From contig WPDH01000121.1 of the NCBI GenBank assembly GCA_019137255.1, positions 248,001 through 312,000 of the forward strand: a stretch of 64,000 bases of DNA, in the 5' to 3' direction. This stretch comes from Corinectria fuckeliana. Taxonomy: Eukaryota > Ascomycota > Sordariomycetes > Hypocreales > Nectriaceae. Position 1 is the first letter of the stretch, and every line of letters begins with the position of its first letter. Below are positions 9,925-21,044 of the stretch, piece after piece. Position numbers and translations under genes: made by a program. Below the pieces are notes generated by a model. It was not told where the DNA came from. It saw nothing but the letters and a program-made list of their open reading frames with translations, and did no database searches.

Positions 9925-12543
9925 ATGAGCGACCATCCCGACCTCGCGTCGGGTGGATGGAACCCAGATTCGCTCCCCCCGCCCGCGACGAGAGAGGCCC
10001 CCGACATCATGTCACATTCTATCAATCAATATGGCTATCCTGCAACAGCTGTTTGGCCAAGCGGCAAGATTCCTGTCGAGATATTCGAGATCATCACCTC
10101 CCACCTCTCCCGGTTCGAAGTTAGAAGCTTGCGGCTCGTGTGCAGAGAATTCGAGGCCAAGGTCTCCGCCCAGTACTTTCGCAATGTCGTCGTCCCCTTC
10201 AAATCCGAACTGTACAGCAGCCTTGGCCACGATGAGGCTGGGGCTCTGAGGCGTTCTTCAACCGCCCTCTTCTCCAATGGCATGCGCATCTTCCAGTCTT
10301 TCGGCCCCCATATATTGCGGTTCGCCCTGTCCCTAGAGCTCGACGAAGATATCTTGTCATATCCTCCCATCAAGCCCTCCCAGGAAGTGATCCCGACCTT
10401 TTGGGGAATGTACCGCTGGCCGCATGGTACGTATCACCGATATACGGACCTCGAGGGCCTCGAACAGACCGCCGACGAAACCGATGCAATGAAGGAAGCC
10501 CTCAAGTATCTTGTCAAGGTCACCAACCTGGGCCTATGCTGTGATGCTGGCCTCGGCTTTCTCATAGGTCCTGACCCTATTGCGCACAATGCCACCATCC
10601 GACACCCTGTTTTCGCGACGCAAAATTGGCGCCGCTCTGGACATGAGCTGGATCCACGGCTGCATTCCATTGTCACCATGTCCGACATGAACGATCTGGT
10701 CAAGGACCTTAGGAAGCCTGTCTTCGAGAACCCCGTTAGCTCCAAGCGCAATGTCCTTCAGAAGATGGCTTGGGATGCTGGGTACCGAGGGGACCAAGTC
10801 AACGAAGTAGTCCGGATGATCCTAGAAACGGAGGGCATAAATCTATCAACCATCGACTTTGATGAGAGAATGTCGCGCATGAACGCATCCGAGTCACGGA
10901 GAGCCCAGAATTTCGACAGTCTCGCGTATATGAACAACTTCCCTCTCGTCCCGATCAGCCTCACGCGCGCCCAGAAGGAGATGTTGTTGGAGTTGGAGTG
11001 GGCTCACCGTGCCATGATCCAGTCTTATGTCATTGGCCTCATTGATAACGCCTTGGATGGCAATTTCAGCAACCTGACGACTTTGACCATCGCCAAGATC
11101 CCTAGCAGCCATGTGTACATCTTCTACCGTCACGAGCTTTGGCAGAACCTCCCGACGCTCAACAACGTTTCCATCGGCGTCATCGCAGACTGGCGGCGCA
11201 TTTCCAAGCCTGCCCCGGGCTGTGTCATCGATACCCCGGTATCTCCCGTGGAAGCTGTTGGTAAGGCCTTTGAGCTCTTGAACAGCTACATCGGCGCCCA
11301 GGAAAACATCGAGAGCCTTCACTTCGAGTGGATTTGCGGCGGCGAGTTCGCTCCAGGGACCTACCAGCGAAACCACTACGTCTTGCCAGCCCCGTTCTTC
11401 CAGCAGCCCGATCTCATGGTTGCAACCGATAGCCCCTTGACCCATGGCGACCAGTTGCTGAGGCTTCCGTACATCAAGCATCTGTCCCTTAAGAACTGCT
11501 GGGCCGCACCGCATGTCTTCCTCCAGACGTTCCGAAACATGGCGCTTTCGTCACTGGAGAAATTGGAGCTCGAATCTGTATCGCTCTCTGGACCACCGAC
11601 GACTGCCCCACAGGCCCCCCTCCAAAATCAAGTTGACGATTACAATGACAACCCACTACACTTGTTCCATCCTAACCAGGCACCTAACGGGCCAGCAAAT
11701 GGACAGTTGCAACCCAATGCTCTTCCACCGCTGCTGCCAGCCTGGGGACAAGCGGCACAAGTGGCTCAACAGGGACAACCAGCCCAAGCGAATCAGGTCA
11801 ACCCGCCAGCTCCCGTTGCACTACAGCCAAACCCGGCGATTCAAGTGACGGTCCAACAAGCCCATCAGGCCCTGCAGGGGGCCAACGACGCAAACACCGA
11901 CCCCAGCCCTGTTTCCCAAGAGATCCTCCAACAGCCGGAATGGCTCTCTTGGGCCGGCATTCTAGAGCATTTTTCTCCTGGCGTTAAGATCCGCGACATC
12001 TTGGCAAGACGGGACAATACCGAGAGTCAGGCAGATGGATTCTTCGTTGACCAGTCGACCCCCCTGACGCAGAATATCCCACGAACACATCGGCTCCACC
12101 ACGACGAGAAGAAGTACACGCTCAAATGCCTATCCTTCAAGTCTTGCGGCTACGTCTCCGTGGACGCTACATTCCTCAACACACGCGGCATTCTCCCTGG
12201 CGGTGCCCAGGGCCTTACAGGGAACAGCAACCCCCACAATCAGGATCTGTCATCGTTGATGCAACGCTGTCGTGACAAGGTGCTTGGCCGCATTGCGCCC
12301 TATATCGCCCGCCCCGAGCTGTTCCAGCTCGTCAACGCTTTCGGCATGGATATCGGCTGGACCAGGCTCTATGACGAGAAGACCATTGCTGATGCCAAGG
12401 CTGACGGTGTTGATCACCCTGGCGGAGGCCGCTTCTCGGGTACCCTTGACGCATGCAGCTCTGAGGGCAGAGACTCGTTGATGACAGAGCCATTGCCCAA
12501 CGATCCCACTGAACTCGGCGATTTTGCCTTTTTTCAGGACTAA
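9925..12543 (+). CDS. F-box protein
   Basis: A single exon of 872 aa from an ATG at 9925. The F-box is at about residues 44-90 (KIPVEIFEIITSHL, then RSLRLVCREFEAKVSAQYF), which in this family recruits Skp1 of an SCF ubiquitin ligase. The rest resembles other large fungal F-box proteins with degenerate leucine-rich stretches (such as IKHLSLKNCW and SLEKLELESVSL at about residues 515-555) likely to form the substrate-binding part. A Gln/Pro/Asn/Ala-rich low-complexity linker lies at about 555-660, followed by a conserved-looking globular C terminus. The substrate is unknown. The start fits because it is the first ATG in frame after an upstream stop; a longer out-of-frame ORF overlaps it. Confidence 0.85.
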   Translation: MSDHPDLASGGWNPDSLPPPATREAPDIMSHSINQYGYPATAVWPSGKIPVEIFEIITSHLSRFEVRSLRLVCREFEAKVSAQYFRNVVVPFKSELYSSLGHDEAGALRRSSTALFSNGMRIFQSFGPHILRFALSLELDEDILSYPPIKPSQEVIPTFWGMYRWPHGTYHRYTDLEGLEQTADETDAMKEALKYLVKVTNLGLCCDAGLGFLIGPDPIAHNATIRHPVFATQNWRRSGHELDPRLHSIVTMSDMNDLVKDLRKPVFENPVSSKRNVLQKMAWDAGYRGDQVNEVVRMILETEGINLSTIDFDERMSRMNASESRRAQNFDSLAYMNNFPLVPISLTRAQKEMLLELEWAHRAMIQSYVIGLIDNALDGNFSNLTTLTIAKIPSSHVYIFYRHELWQNLPTLNNVSIGVIADWRRISKPAPGCVIDTPVSPVEAVGKAFELLNSYIGAQENIESLHFEWICGGEFAPGTYQRNHYVLPAPFFQQPDLMVATDSPLTHGDQLLRLPYIKHLSLKNCWAAPHVFLQTFRNMALSSLEKLELESVSLSGPPTTAPQAPLQNQVDDYNDNPLHLFHPNQAPNGPANGQLQPNALPPLLPAWGQAAQVAQQGQPAQANQVNPPAPVALQPNPAIQVTVQQAHQALQGANDANTDPSPVSQEILQQPEWLSWAGILEHFSPGVKIRDILARRDNTESQADGFFVDQSTPLTQNIPRTHRLHHDEKKYTLKCLSFKSCGYVSVDATFLNTRGILPGGAQGLTGNSNPHNQDLSSLMQRCRDKVLGRIAPYIARPELFQLVNAFGMDIGWTRLYDEKTIADAKADGVDHPGGGRFSGTLDACSSEGRDSLMTEPLPNDPTELGDFAFFQD

Positions 12544-13398
12544 AAGGGCGTGCGCAAGGCTGTGGCTTTCCCCTCTACCTCTTGTCAGTTCTAGGGGTTT
12601 TAAGTTTCAACGACAAATATGATTCTTCATGTATATTCATGTATTATGCGTAATTAGGGGGCGGGGGGACAATCTTGATTTTGAACTGCGGACAACCGGG
12701 TCCGTGGAACACGTGGAAAACAGGACGAAAGGCCTCCGACGGGCAACAGCATCGGATGGGGCTGGGTACAGTCATGTCGGTGTCTTGGTTTTTGGCTTCG
12801 GGCTCAGCACGAGTCGGATGTGTGAAGGATTTTACGTCTGGTAACGCGCCTGTGATGCTGGCAGCACAACGGGTTCGGAGAGAGAAAATCGGTGGATAAG
12901 AGATCTCGACAATACTGCTCGATTCTTGACCAGCTATTCACTCCAAGGAGGTTCCAAGGAGGTTCCAAGGAGGTGATCTATCACGTGTATTAGCTCAATT
13001 TAATGAATTATTGAGGACTCGGCTTGGCTTGGTGAATCTGTTGTGAGTCTTGTAGACAGTAATCTTGGGTTCCAATGTGTTGGTGACATTGAAGATTTTA
13101 GAGCGTCAATTCATGATTTTAACCGAAAAGGCATGAGTGTATAGATACATTGATGTTTCGGCGAGCAGGTCAGACTTCCAAATGTTCAAGGCCGACTGCG
13201 GCAACCCGATTCAAGTCACGACGATACGATAGCACCCATGATTTTAAAAGGACTTATTTGATTTTGTGCCGTCAAGAAAACCTTGCGACTTTTTGCATGC
13301 GTTTCCCTTTAATGCCATGCTCACCGTAGCCTGCCATACACCAGATGATGAAAAGCCACGAACCGCCCCGAAAAACCAAAACAGTTTCAGTTCCCTGC
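12544..13398. other. convergent intergenic region between F-box and RPL17 genes
   Basis: Holds the 3' ends of two genes facing each other. I see no gene. It has an 11-bp tandem repeat (12943-12975) and is more A/T-rich from about 12980 to 13260. Confidence 0.5.
12943..12975. repeat. 11-bp tandem repeat, three copies
   Basis: Unit CCAAGGAGGTT repeated three times head to tail, the last copy ending in TG instead of TT. No coding context. Function unknown. Confidence 0.95.
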
Positions 13399-14345
13399 TT
13401 AAGCCGCAGTGATGGCCTTGCGGAGACGAGCACCGCGCTGGCGGGAGTTAAGACGGTCCTCACGACCGGCAACAGCCTCGGACTTCTGGACAACCTCCTC
13501 ACCCTCGGTCAGGATGAGCTCGATGTGGCAGGGGTTCGACATGTAGGGGTTGATCTATGGGGACGAGGGTCAGCGACTCGATGCGTAAAAGGAGGCTTGA
13601 GAATCTCCTCGGGGGGGAGGTGGGTTCAACATACGCGACCGTGGGCACGGTACGTTCGCCTTCGCTGCTTGGGGGCCTGGTTGACCTGGATGTGCTTAAC
13701 GACGAGGGCACCGGTGTCGAGGCCCTTGGCGTCAGCGTTGGCCTCGGCGTTCTTGAGGAGACCGAGAAGGAACTCGGCAGACTTGATGGGCCAGCGGGCC
13801 TTGGAGACACCGAACTGCTTGCCTGTTTGGAGGGAAACTCCCATCAGCATTCATGATCTATGCCGCATGTTCCGCGGACCGTCTCTACTACACGCCTCCG
13901 ATATCTCGACACACAGGAGTGGTTCTCGCGTCGTACCTTGGGCGGTTCGTCCGGTGCTGCCGGCGTATCGTCGCATGGGGACGGCCTCCTTGTGTTCCTT
14001 CACATTCTCGAGGAAAGTAACAGCGCGCTGCAGCTTCCAGCCGTTGATGGCCTGGGCGGTCTCACGGGTGTTCTTGAAGGAAACTCGGAGGTAGGCGCCG
14101 CGGGCGCGGGCCGATTTCTCGGGCAGGATCTCCTGGGCAGCGTATCGAACCTATTTTCGAACAGGAGTCAGTCGAACTGCTCCGCGAAACGAGTCCACAA
14201 AGTTCCTTCACGACGCAACCGCAAAGGGAGGGAGCGGGATGCCAGCGGCGCCGGGCGAGAATGAATTGGTATCCGTCTCGACACGGCTGGCTATCCTCCT
14301 CTTGCGTGTAGTCGTCGGGGTGCACGGGGGGTCTGGACTCACCAT
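13399..14345 (-). CDS. RPL17: 60S ribosomal protein L17 (uL22)
   Basis: Minus-strand exons 14343-14345, 13937-14150, 13635-13822 and 13399-13554 code 186 aa. The first exon holds only the ATG; the intron (14151-14342, 192 nt) begins directly after it. The protein reads MVRYAAQEILPEKSARARG, then SFKNTRETAQAINGW, MRRYAGSTGRTAQGKQFG, KARWPIKSAEFLLGLLKNAE, and INPYMSNPCHIELILTE, an unmistakable eukaryotic uL22. It lines the exit tunnel of the large ribosomal subunit. It is divergently paired with the fibrillarin gene, another ribosome-biogenesis gene, across 638 bp. Confidence 0.96.
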
Positions 14346-14983
14346 CTCGGCGGCGTTTGGTGTGGTGATGGTATCGGGCGACGACGTGGGTTCGGCGGGC
14401 TGAAGTTGAGAAATTGAGAACTTTTGCCCTAACAGTCGACCACAAGCTCGCTTACTCGTTTGGGGGAGTCTTAGGGCTTGGCTGCCCTGCCGTGGAAAAT
14501 GGCAAATCTGCACGCCAAAAGTTGGGGGAAATAGCTGGAAAATCAGAGAAAAATCGAAGCGCTATCCTTTACTCTTTTCGATGATTCAAAAAGCACGTCG
14601 ATTAATTTTCTATTTGCTGCATTCGGTGCGAACCGTGATGCTGCTTTGATAGGTTGTGCACTCAGTCACCTGACTGACACTCCCGTTATCGCCACGTGAC
14701 TGCTGGGATTTCATCCCCCCCCGTGGATCCTCTAAGTGGGTTCTCGGGATCGGAGAAACTATCAGTGTCAATAGTGGGGCTTTGCTCAGAGAGCTTCAAA
14801 AATTTCTTCTCAAGAGTCTCCCAAGGCCCAGCGTACACACGGCAAGGCTACACAAGACAAGGTTGGACTTGATCCAAGGACGCGAGCGCAATCGACAATC
14901 TCGTTCCCGTTGTCTTCAATCGCAATCAAGACTCCTTGTCGCATTCATCTTCTTCAATTCCCCCAAGGAACCCATCTGATATC
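14346..14983. promoter_or_regulatory. divergent promoter of RPL17 and fibrillarin genes
   Basis: A 638 bp spacer between two start codons pointing outward. It includes a CACGTG E-box at 14693-14698 (GCCACGTGAC), A/T-rich elements near 14530-14610 (GGAAAATCAGAG, GAAAAATCG), and TTAGGGCTTGG near 14469. These resemble sites bound by bHLH (Cbf1-like) and ribosome-regulon factors in fungi, but binding is inferred only. Confidence 0.6.
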
Positions 14984-16192
14984 ATGGCTCCTTTCACTCC
15001 CCGAGGTGGTAGCCGTGGCGGCGGCCGTGGTGGTTTCGGTGATCGCGGCGGTCGAGGTGGCTTCGGCGATCGAGGTGGCTTCGGTGATCGAGGTGGCCGT
15101 GGCGGCTTCGGTGCTCGTGGTGGTGGCCGAGGTAAGAGAGATTGTGCTGCTTGCTGTTGACCTTGCAATCGAGCTGACTGTTGCCCAAAAGGTGGTGGCC
15201 GTGGTGGCTTCGGTGATCGTGGTGGCGGCCGTGGAGGCCCTCGAGGCGGCCGTGGTGGTTTCGGCGATCGCGGCGGTCGTGGTGGTCGTGGCGGCGCCCG
15301 TGGTGGTGCCGGCCAGAAGGGTGGTGCCCGAGTTATTGTTGTAAGTCCCAGGTTCTCTCTCGGATCTCGTTGAAAGATTTGCGCTGACTTTTTCCTCCCA
15401 GGAGCCTCACCGTCACCCTGGTGTCTTCGTTGTCCGTGGTGGCAAGGAGGACGGTCTTGCGACCCGCAACATCGCTCCCGGCGAGTCTGTCTATGGCGAG
15501 AAGCGCATCTCTGTCGACGAGTCGGTCCAGAACGACGACGGCACTACCACCACCACCAAGATCGAGTACCGCATGTGGAACCCCTTCCGAAGCAAGCTTT
15601 GCGCTGCCATCGCCGGTGGTGCCGATGAGATCTACGTCAAGCCTGGATCTCGCGTCCTCTACCTCGGTGCTGCCTCTGGTACCTCCGTCTCTCACGTTGC
15701 CGATATTGTTGGCCCTACCGGCTACGTCTACGCCGTCGAGTTCTCCAACCGATCTGGCCGTGATCTCATCACCATGGCCTCGAAGCGACCCAACGTTGTT
15801 CCCATTGTCGAGGACGCCCGTCAACCCGCTCGCTACCGCATGATCGTCCCCATGGTCGATGTCATCTTTGCCGATGTTGCCCAGCCTGACCAGGCCCGTA
15901 TTGTCGCCATGAATGCTCAGTGGTTCCTAAAGGTCGGCGGTGGTATTCTCATCTCCATCAAGGCCAACTGTATCGACAGTACTGCTCCTGCTGCCGAGGT
16001 CTTCGCCAACGAGGTGCAGAAGATGCGTGCTGAGGCTATCAAGCCCAAGTTCCAGCTGACTCTGGGTAAGTTGCCATTTTTACCAAGTACATATCTGGCC
16101 CACTCGAATCAGAACTAACACATTCTTTTCTAGAACCTTTCGAGCGTGACCATTGCTTGGTTGCCGGCGAGTATGTGCGCTACAAGGTCTAA
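14984..16192 (+). CDS. NOP1: fibrillarin, box C/D snoRNP 2'-O-methyltransferase
   Basis: Exons 14984-15131, 15192-15340, 15402-16065 and 16134-16192 give 339 aa. Residues 1 to about 95 form a Gly/Arg-rich (GAR) domain made of GFGDRGGRGG repeats, split by the first intron. The methyltransferase domain follows: HPGVFVVRGGKED, then RMWNPFRSKLCAAIAGG, SAM-binding motif I VLYLGAASGTSVSHVAD at about 184-200, YAVEFSNRSGRDL, DVIFADVAQPDQARI and LKVGGGILISIKANCIDST. The last exon supplies EPFERDHCLVAGEYVRYKV. Fibrillarin methylates pre-rRNA ribose 2'-hydroxyls guided by box C/D snoRNAs in the nucleolus. Length is close to yeast Nop1 (327 aa). Confidence 0.97.
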
Positions 16193-16930
16193 ACTGACTA
16201 TTCGTTTGTTTGGATGGTATGGTCTGCTTTGGTTGCTGTTTTCCAGGTTTCTCACGATTCCCGGTAGACTCATGTGCGTCTTACAGCTTGTGCATCAGGG
16301 AAATGGTTGACGGCTACTACACAACGGCGAGGGGCGTTCCGGGTGGGTTGGATCTGTACATATCTTGTTCTTTGGCGTCACGGCCAATCTAAAAAAGGAT
16401 CTCAATCGTGTTTGTCCAAAAAAGAACCACCACGCCGACCCCAAAACCCCCCTCGCCGGTCGATCAGCAGAGAGATGCGACGCTACGGCACAGTCACCGG
16501 TCACGTCTGCGCGTTCCACGACTTTTATACCCATACGATTGCCACGCCTGGAGTCATTTTATGTTGCATCTTGTTTTACGCTATAGTCGAGTATTTGAGT
16601 AATGAATCTTAGTTAAATTTTGCAAACTTAAAGTCAATATCGTCGCATCACTAGGTAATCTGTGAGGGTGAAGCTTTAGTTTAGCCTGTGAAGCCTGTAT
16701 CAAACATGAGACCTGTCTTGTATGTCTCGGACTGACACAAAGCAACATCTGCAACGAAGACACCGCACACACCTTGTTACAGCAATTACATTCTAAATAA
16801 AGAATTATTCAACACTTGGCACTTGTAGCCCCGTGATGTCATCATCCATCGAAAAGTCAGTATCAAGCTGTCAAGGTATTCGCGTCATTAATTTCTATGC
16901 ACATATTTATGGGTATTTAGGCGCATGAAT
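16193..16930. other. convergent intergenic region, fibrillarin and P450 3' ends
   Basis: No gene seen. Rather A/T-rich from about 16590 to 16920, as expected for 3' UTRs and terminators of two convergent genes. Confidence 0.5.
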
Positions 16931-18647
16931 CTAAACCGCCAGTGATCGCCTTCGAAACTCAAGCTCCGTGTCTGGCGACGGCGCTTTCGTCATGACCACG
17001 GCCATGCCCTTAGGCCGCTCCTCGCCCTTCTTTAGGCGAATGTCGTAGTTGATGAGCATGTAGGCGAGGACAAGTTTGACCTCGTTGCCGGCGAAGAAAC
17101 GTCCCGGGCAGGCGTGCTTGCCGGCGCCGAAGTTGATGTTGGTGTCGTTCAGCGACGTGAACTGCCACCTGTTGCTGGCCTCGACCGACTCCTGACGCAT
17201 GTGGTAGAAGCGCAGGGCGTCGAAGCGCTCAGGGTCGGGGAAGTAGCGCTCGTCGAGGGAGATGCCGGCCTGAGGGGCGATGACCTTGGTGCCGGCGGGT
17301 AGTTGAGTGCCATCAGAGAGAGAGATGGGCTTCATGACCTTGCGGATGAAGGAGACTGGCTTTTGTTAGTGTTCAGCCGGTTGTATAGGAGGGATTACGA
17401 GGCTTACTGATGTTTCCGCGCAATCGCTGGACTTCCCTCATGAAGCTGTCCATCTTCTTCAACTTTGCCATGCTCTCCTTTCTCGCCCACCCTCCCTCCA
17501 CCTCTAGGATCTGGTATGCCTCCTCTCGCAGCACATCCTGGAATTCTGGGTACGTTGCTAGGTCGGAAAGACACTCGCAGAGTAGGTTGTTGGTTGTGTG
17601 GATTGATGCCGCGGCTAGGATCAGCTGCAACTCGGCTTGTGTCTGAAGATCCCCCTTGTCCTCCTCCGGCAGAGCGTCGATTAGCCACTGAATCATGTCA
17701 TCGGGCGCGTCCTCGCCAGTGGGCGTTTCTAGGTTACGTATCCGCTCCTCGAGGATGGGTTTGAGCATTTCCTTGGCGATATTGATGTCCTTGTGAATCT
17801 GGCGGATTTCCGAGACGAAGTACTGACCGACGGGACGAGCCCATTCGGGGAAGAACTGAAGTTTAACACAGGCAGTGAAGACGTGGACGGCGAAGTTGAT
17901 GCTAGTGTCCATCCACTTTTCGTCTCGACTGATTGAATTTCCAACAAAGGCGTGGCCACTGAGACGAGCGATGACTCGGACACTAAAGGGTTGCCATTTC
18001 ACCGGGGTCCAGTCATCGCAGGCAGGGAACTCAGTTCCTAGAATGAATTCCAGCTCCTTCTTCATCCGAGGAATGACTCGGGTCAGGTTCTGGGTCAACT
18101 TGGTTCGCACCATAAGGGCCAATAAGTCGCCGTTGTGGCCGGGTGTGAACTTGGTGTACTTGCTTTGAAGAGCCTATTGAGTGTGAGTATATTGGGTGCT
18201 GAGCTCCTTCATCAGGGAAATGGTATTCACATCGGCGACAGCCTCCGTGGCGCTTAGTACATCCTCTGGTAGGCCTTTGAGCTCTCCAAGGAGCTTGGCA
18301 GGTACTAGGACTTGGACGCCCTCGGTACCCTTGATTTGATATACGCGATCTCGGAACTATACTAGGGTCAGTGTATTGTACGGTAAGCATATTCGTGGTT
18401 GACTGACCTTTGCGTAGCTATCCTTTATCAATGTCTCGGCATCGAATATCCATTTCGACTTGGATGCCTTGTAGAGGGGAACTTCGATCTTGGTGGATTG
18501 ACTCCTTGACCGCATCAACCAAGCAATGAATAGAACGAGTGCAATCGCAGCATAATAGCTAGCTCTCTTTCCTCCGCTACCGACGTGGGGGATTTGTACG
18601 TCGACGACGTTCATCATCGACCGTAATAGTGTTGAGCTGTTGTCCAT
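16931..18647 (-). CDS. cytochrome P450 monooxygenase (kaurene-oxidase-like fungal type)
   Basis: Minus-strand exons 18408-18647, 18231-18356, 17408-18173 and 16931-17355 give 518 aa. An N-terminal membrane anchor (SYYAAIALVLFIAWLM) indicates the ER. The I-helix reads ASIHTT at 311-316, the ExxR motif is E369-V-Q-R372, the PERF-type motif is DPERFDALRF, and the heme loop is FGAGKHACPG at 453-462 with Cys460 as heme ligand. The usual acidic residue of the oxygen-activation motif is replaced by His, a form I associate with fungal CYP68/CYP503-type enzymes such as ent-kaurene oxidases. The substrate cannot be inferred: there is no PKS, NRPS, terpene cyclase or other tailoring gene nearby, so it looks like an orphan P450. 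Confidence 0.92.
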
Positions 18648-20168
18648 AATGGAGGGTTTCCTTGTCTGTCAAGGACCGGACTTGTGTGATAGATCGGGGT
18701 GAATAGGAGAACGGGCAAAATTCGTCCAGTTGCCGTCGTATATCGTCGTTCTTTTTCTCTTGTGAAGACGGGGTAGAGACAGATGATATAGAGAAACTCT
18801 CGACCTCCTGCTTCACTGCTGGTAGAGGGTGTATTGACCCAGAGTGGAGACTAGACACAGGACACTGGACAATGGACACGAGGTGTTGTTCCGAAAGGGA
18901 AGGCAGATGTCTCTCACGGTACTCCACCTTCGGCGAAACTCTTCACTGTGGTCTGGCACGTGAGGCAGACGATCCATGCCACTTATTCCGCCGGAAGAGG
19001 GTGTCGTGGTGTCGTAGAGCCGGGGCCAAGGTGGGAATGAAACAAACAAGCGGCTGAGGAACGTAACAGCCAAAGAACAGGAGGAGCAGTATGAACAGGC
19101 TATACCCGAGATGGGGCGGGATACGAAGAGCCTTTAGGGAGCAAGGTGTGCTACACCGACGGCAGACTGCGTTGGACTTGGAGTGTGTGATGTGCCGTCT
19201 GAAACAGGGCTTGACCACGGATGTCATCTCGGCAGAAGCCACCTCCGGATCTTAGCCTCCCTCCCGTCCGTTTCTGGTTGGAGTAGATTAGAGAGTAGAG
19301 TAGCGGTGGTTGGAGGATGGAGCAGCGGCTCGCAGCCGCAACGGAGGAGCCCATTGGAGCCAGTGCATGTCCGTCCATACGCGGACTAGTTGTTAGGCCT
19401 AACAAGAGATTAACGTTAGACCTCGCACGGAAATGGATCTTCAGCTGATCCTCCAGAGAGCACGGGTGCTCCGTCGGGATGGGAAGATGGTAATTGGTAG
19501 GCAAGCAGGATAGCGATGGTTATCGTCTTGGTCAAAATCAGAACGGGATTTATGAAGCATTAGTTTGAGACTGTCCCGACCAAGAGGCATGACGTAACTA
19601 CTAGTTGTAGTAGACTAGCAGTTCTAGGTACCTACAGTGGCTGCCAGCTGACGGGCCCTCGCAGTAATAGCACCTACCAGACATCGGTCGCATTTCGCAC
19701 CGAATAAAATTATTCCATCTTCAACCACATACAACAACACAGTCCATCTGTGAAGCCAGCATCTCCAACTTGCTCGCTGCCTCCGAATATTCGCTCCCTT
19801 GTCGTCGCTCCCCCTGCCCTTCCGGGCCATGCAGCATTCTCGAATTCGTCCCGCCGCCTTAGTCGCTCGGAACGCGGGGCTTCCTTGGCTAGCGCTCAGC
19901 CCAGCAACGGAAACGCCCTCTTCCGTCGGCACCTCAGCAGTCGCTAAGACCTCCTTTGACATGCTTGGACCAGCGACAGGCTACCGGGCTATTGATGACC
20001 ATCCATAGCGCATCTCTTCACGCCCCCCTCTACAGCCCAAGAGCCATGTGACATCCAGCGCAGCTGCAGCCCTGGCACTGGGCCATGTTTCCGATGCAAG
20101 ACGGTTGCAACACCCCGGAGCACCCAAACTTCACCATGTCCGACACGCGCTGTGGCGGCCGTGTCGGG

Positions 20169-20222
20169 CGTCCTCTCCGCGTCCTCTCCGCGTCCTCCCC
20201 GCGCCTTCTCCGCGCCTCCTCG
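20169..20222. repeat. degenerate GC-rich tandem repeat
   Basis: About five copies of an 11-bp unit related to GTCCTCTCCGC, with drift to GCGCCTTCTCC and GCGCCTCCTCG in later copies. Non-coding as far as I can tell. Confidence 0.8.
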
Positions 20223-21016
20223 GTCTGGGGATGACGGCCCGAGCCTTACGTCGAGAGCAACTACGTTTGCGTCGCTCTGCCCACACGCGAGTCGTAGGAT
20301 GAGGCCGTTAAGACTAGCCCCCGGTCGTTGTCGAGTCTCGTTTGGCCTAGAACGTCACCTGAAACTGAACGCGGCCCTAATTTAAACCCGAGCTGATACC
20401 TAACTGCCTTTAGGCATCTTATGTTAGCAAAGGCTAACAACAGTGCTACTATTCTCTCACCCATTCTTTCCAGATCAGCCAGCCTGCCTGTGCCAAGACA
20501 AACTGACTGCTGCCATACGGGACTCACGGCAGCAGTCAAGACATTCGCCTCCACAACCGTCGCGCATTGATTCACTCGAGCTTGTTCCTTCAGATTATCA
20601 AACCAAGTTGACTCAAAACGCCCGACGCTGAGCGCTCACTGCCAGCACTACCAGCCATGGCACGGAACGTTCCAGGTTTCAACTCCGCCCAATTCGTCTC
20701 CTCAAGCGGCCCTCCAACCCTATGTCCGCTGGCGCTGTACCATTGACTGTCGAAGCTGAGGTCTCACAACTACCAAGACTGCGACGAGTTTCAACCTGAT
20801 ATAGCATTATCTGACTAGTTGATAGAATGATGGAATAGCCGAAGGGGTTGTTCGACTTTGTCATAATTCAGTTTTGCCTCGCAAGACGAGTCCGTCCCTC
20901 TTATGATGACTCTATCACTTTTGCCTAAACTAGCCAGCGCAGCCCCCGACAATTGACTCAGACGCAAGAAAACTCTGCACCGGCAAGCCTCGCCTAGAGC
21001 CATTGTTACACAAATA

Positions 21017-21044
21017 TGGCGGACCATCGAGCGATGGTTCGCCA
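21017..21044. repeat. inverted repeat / hairpin
   Basis: Arms TGGCGGACCATCG and CGATGGTTCGCCA are separated by AG. They pair at 12 of 13 positions, with the remaining pair G-T. It lies about 550 bp upstream of the caspase-like gene. Its role is unknown; it could be a palindromic protein-binding site. Confidence 0.75.

Noticed and set aside
14910..15344. 144-codon Val/Ala-rich frame and antisense frames at the fibrillarin 5' end
   Set aside because: Produced by the GGT/CGT repeats of the GAR domain in other frames.
16931..18647. Secondary metabolite cluster around the P450
   Set aside because: Neighbours are fibrillarin, ribosomal protein L17 and a caspase-like gene; no backbone enzyme, transporter or pathway regulator is present.
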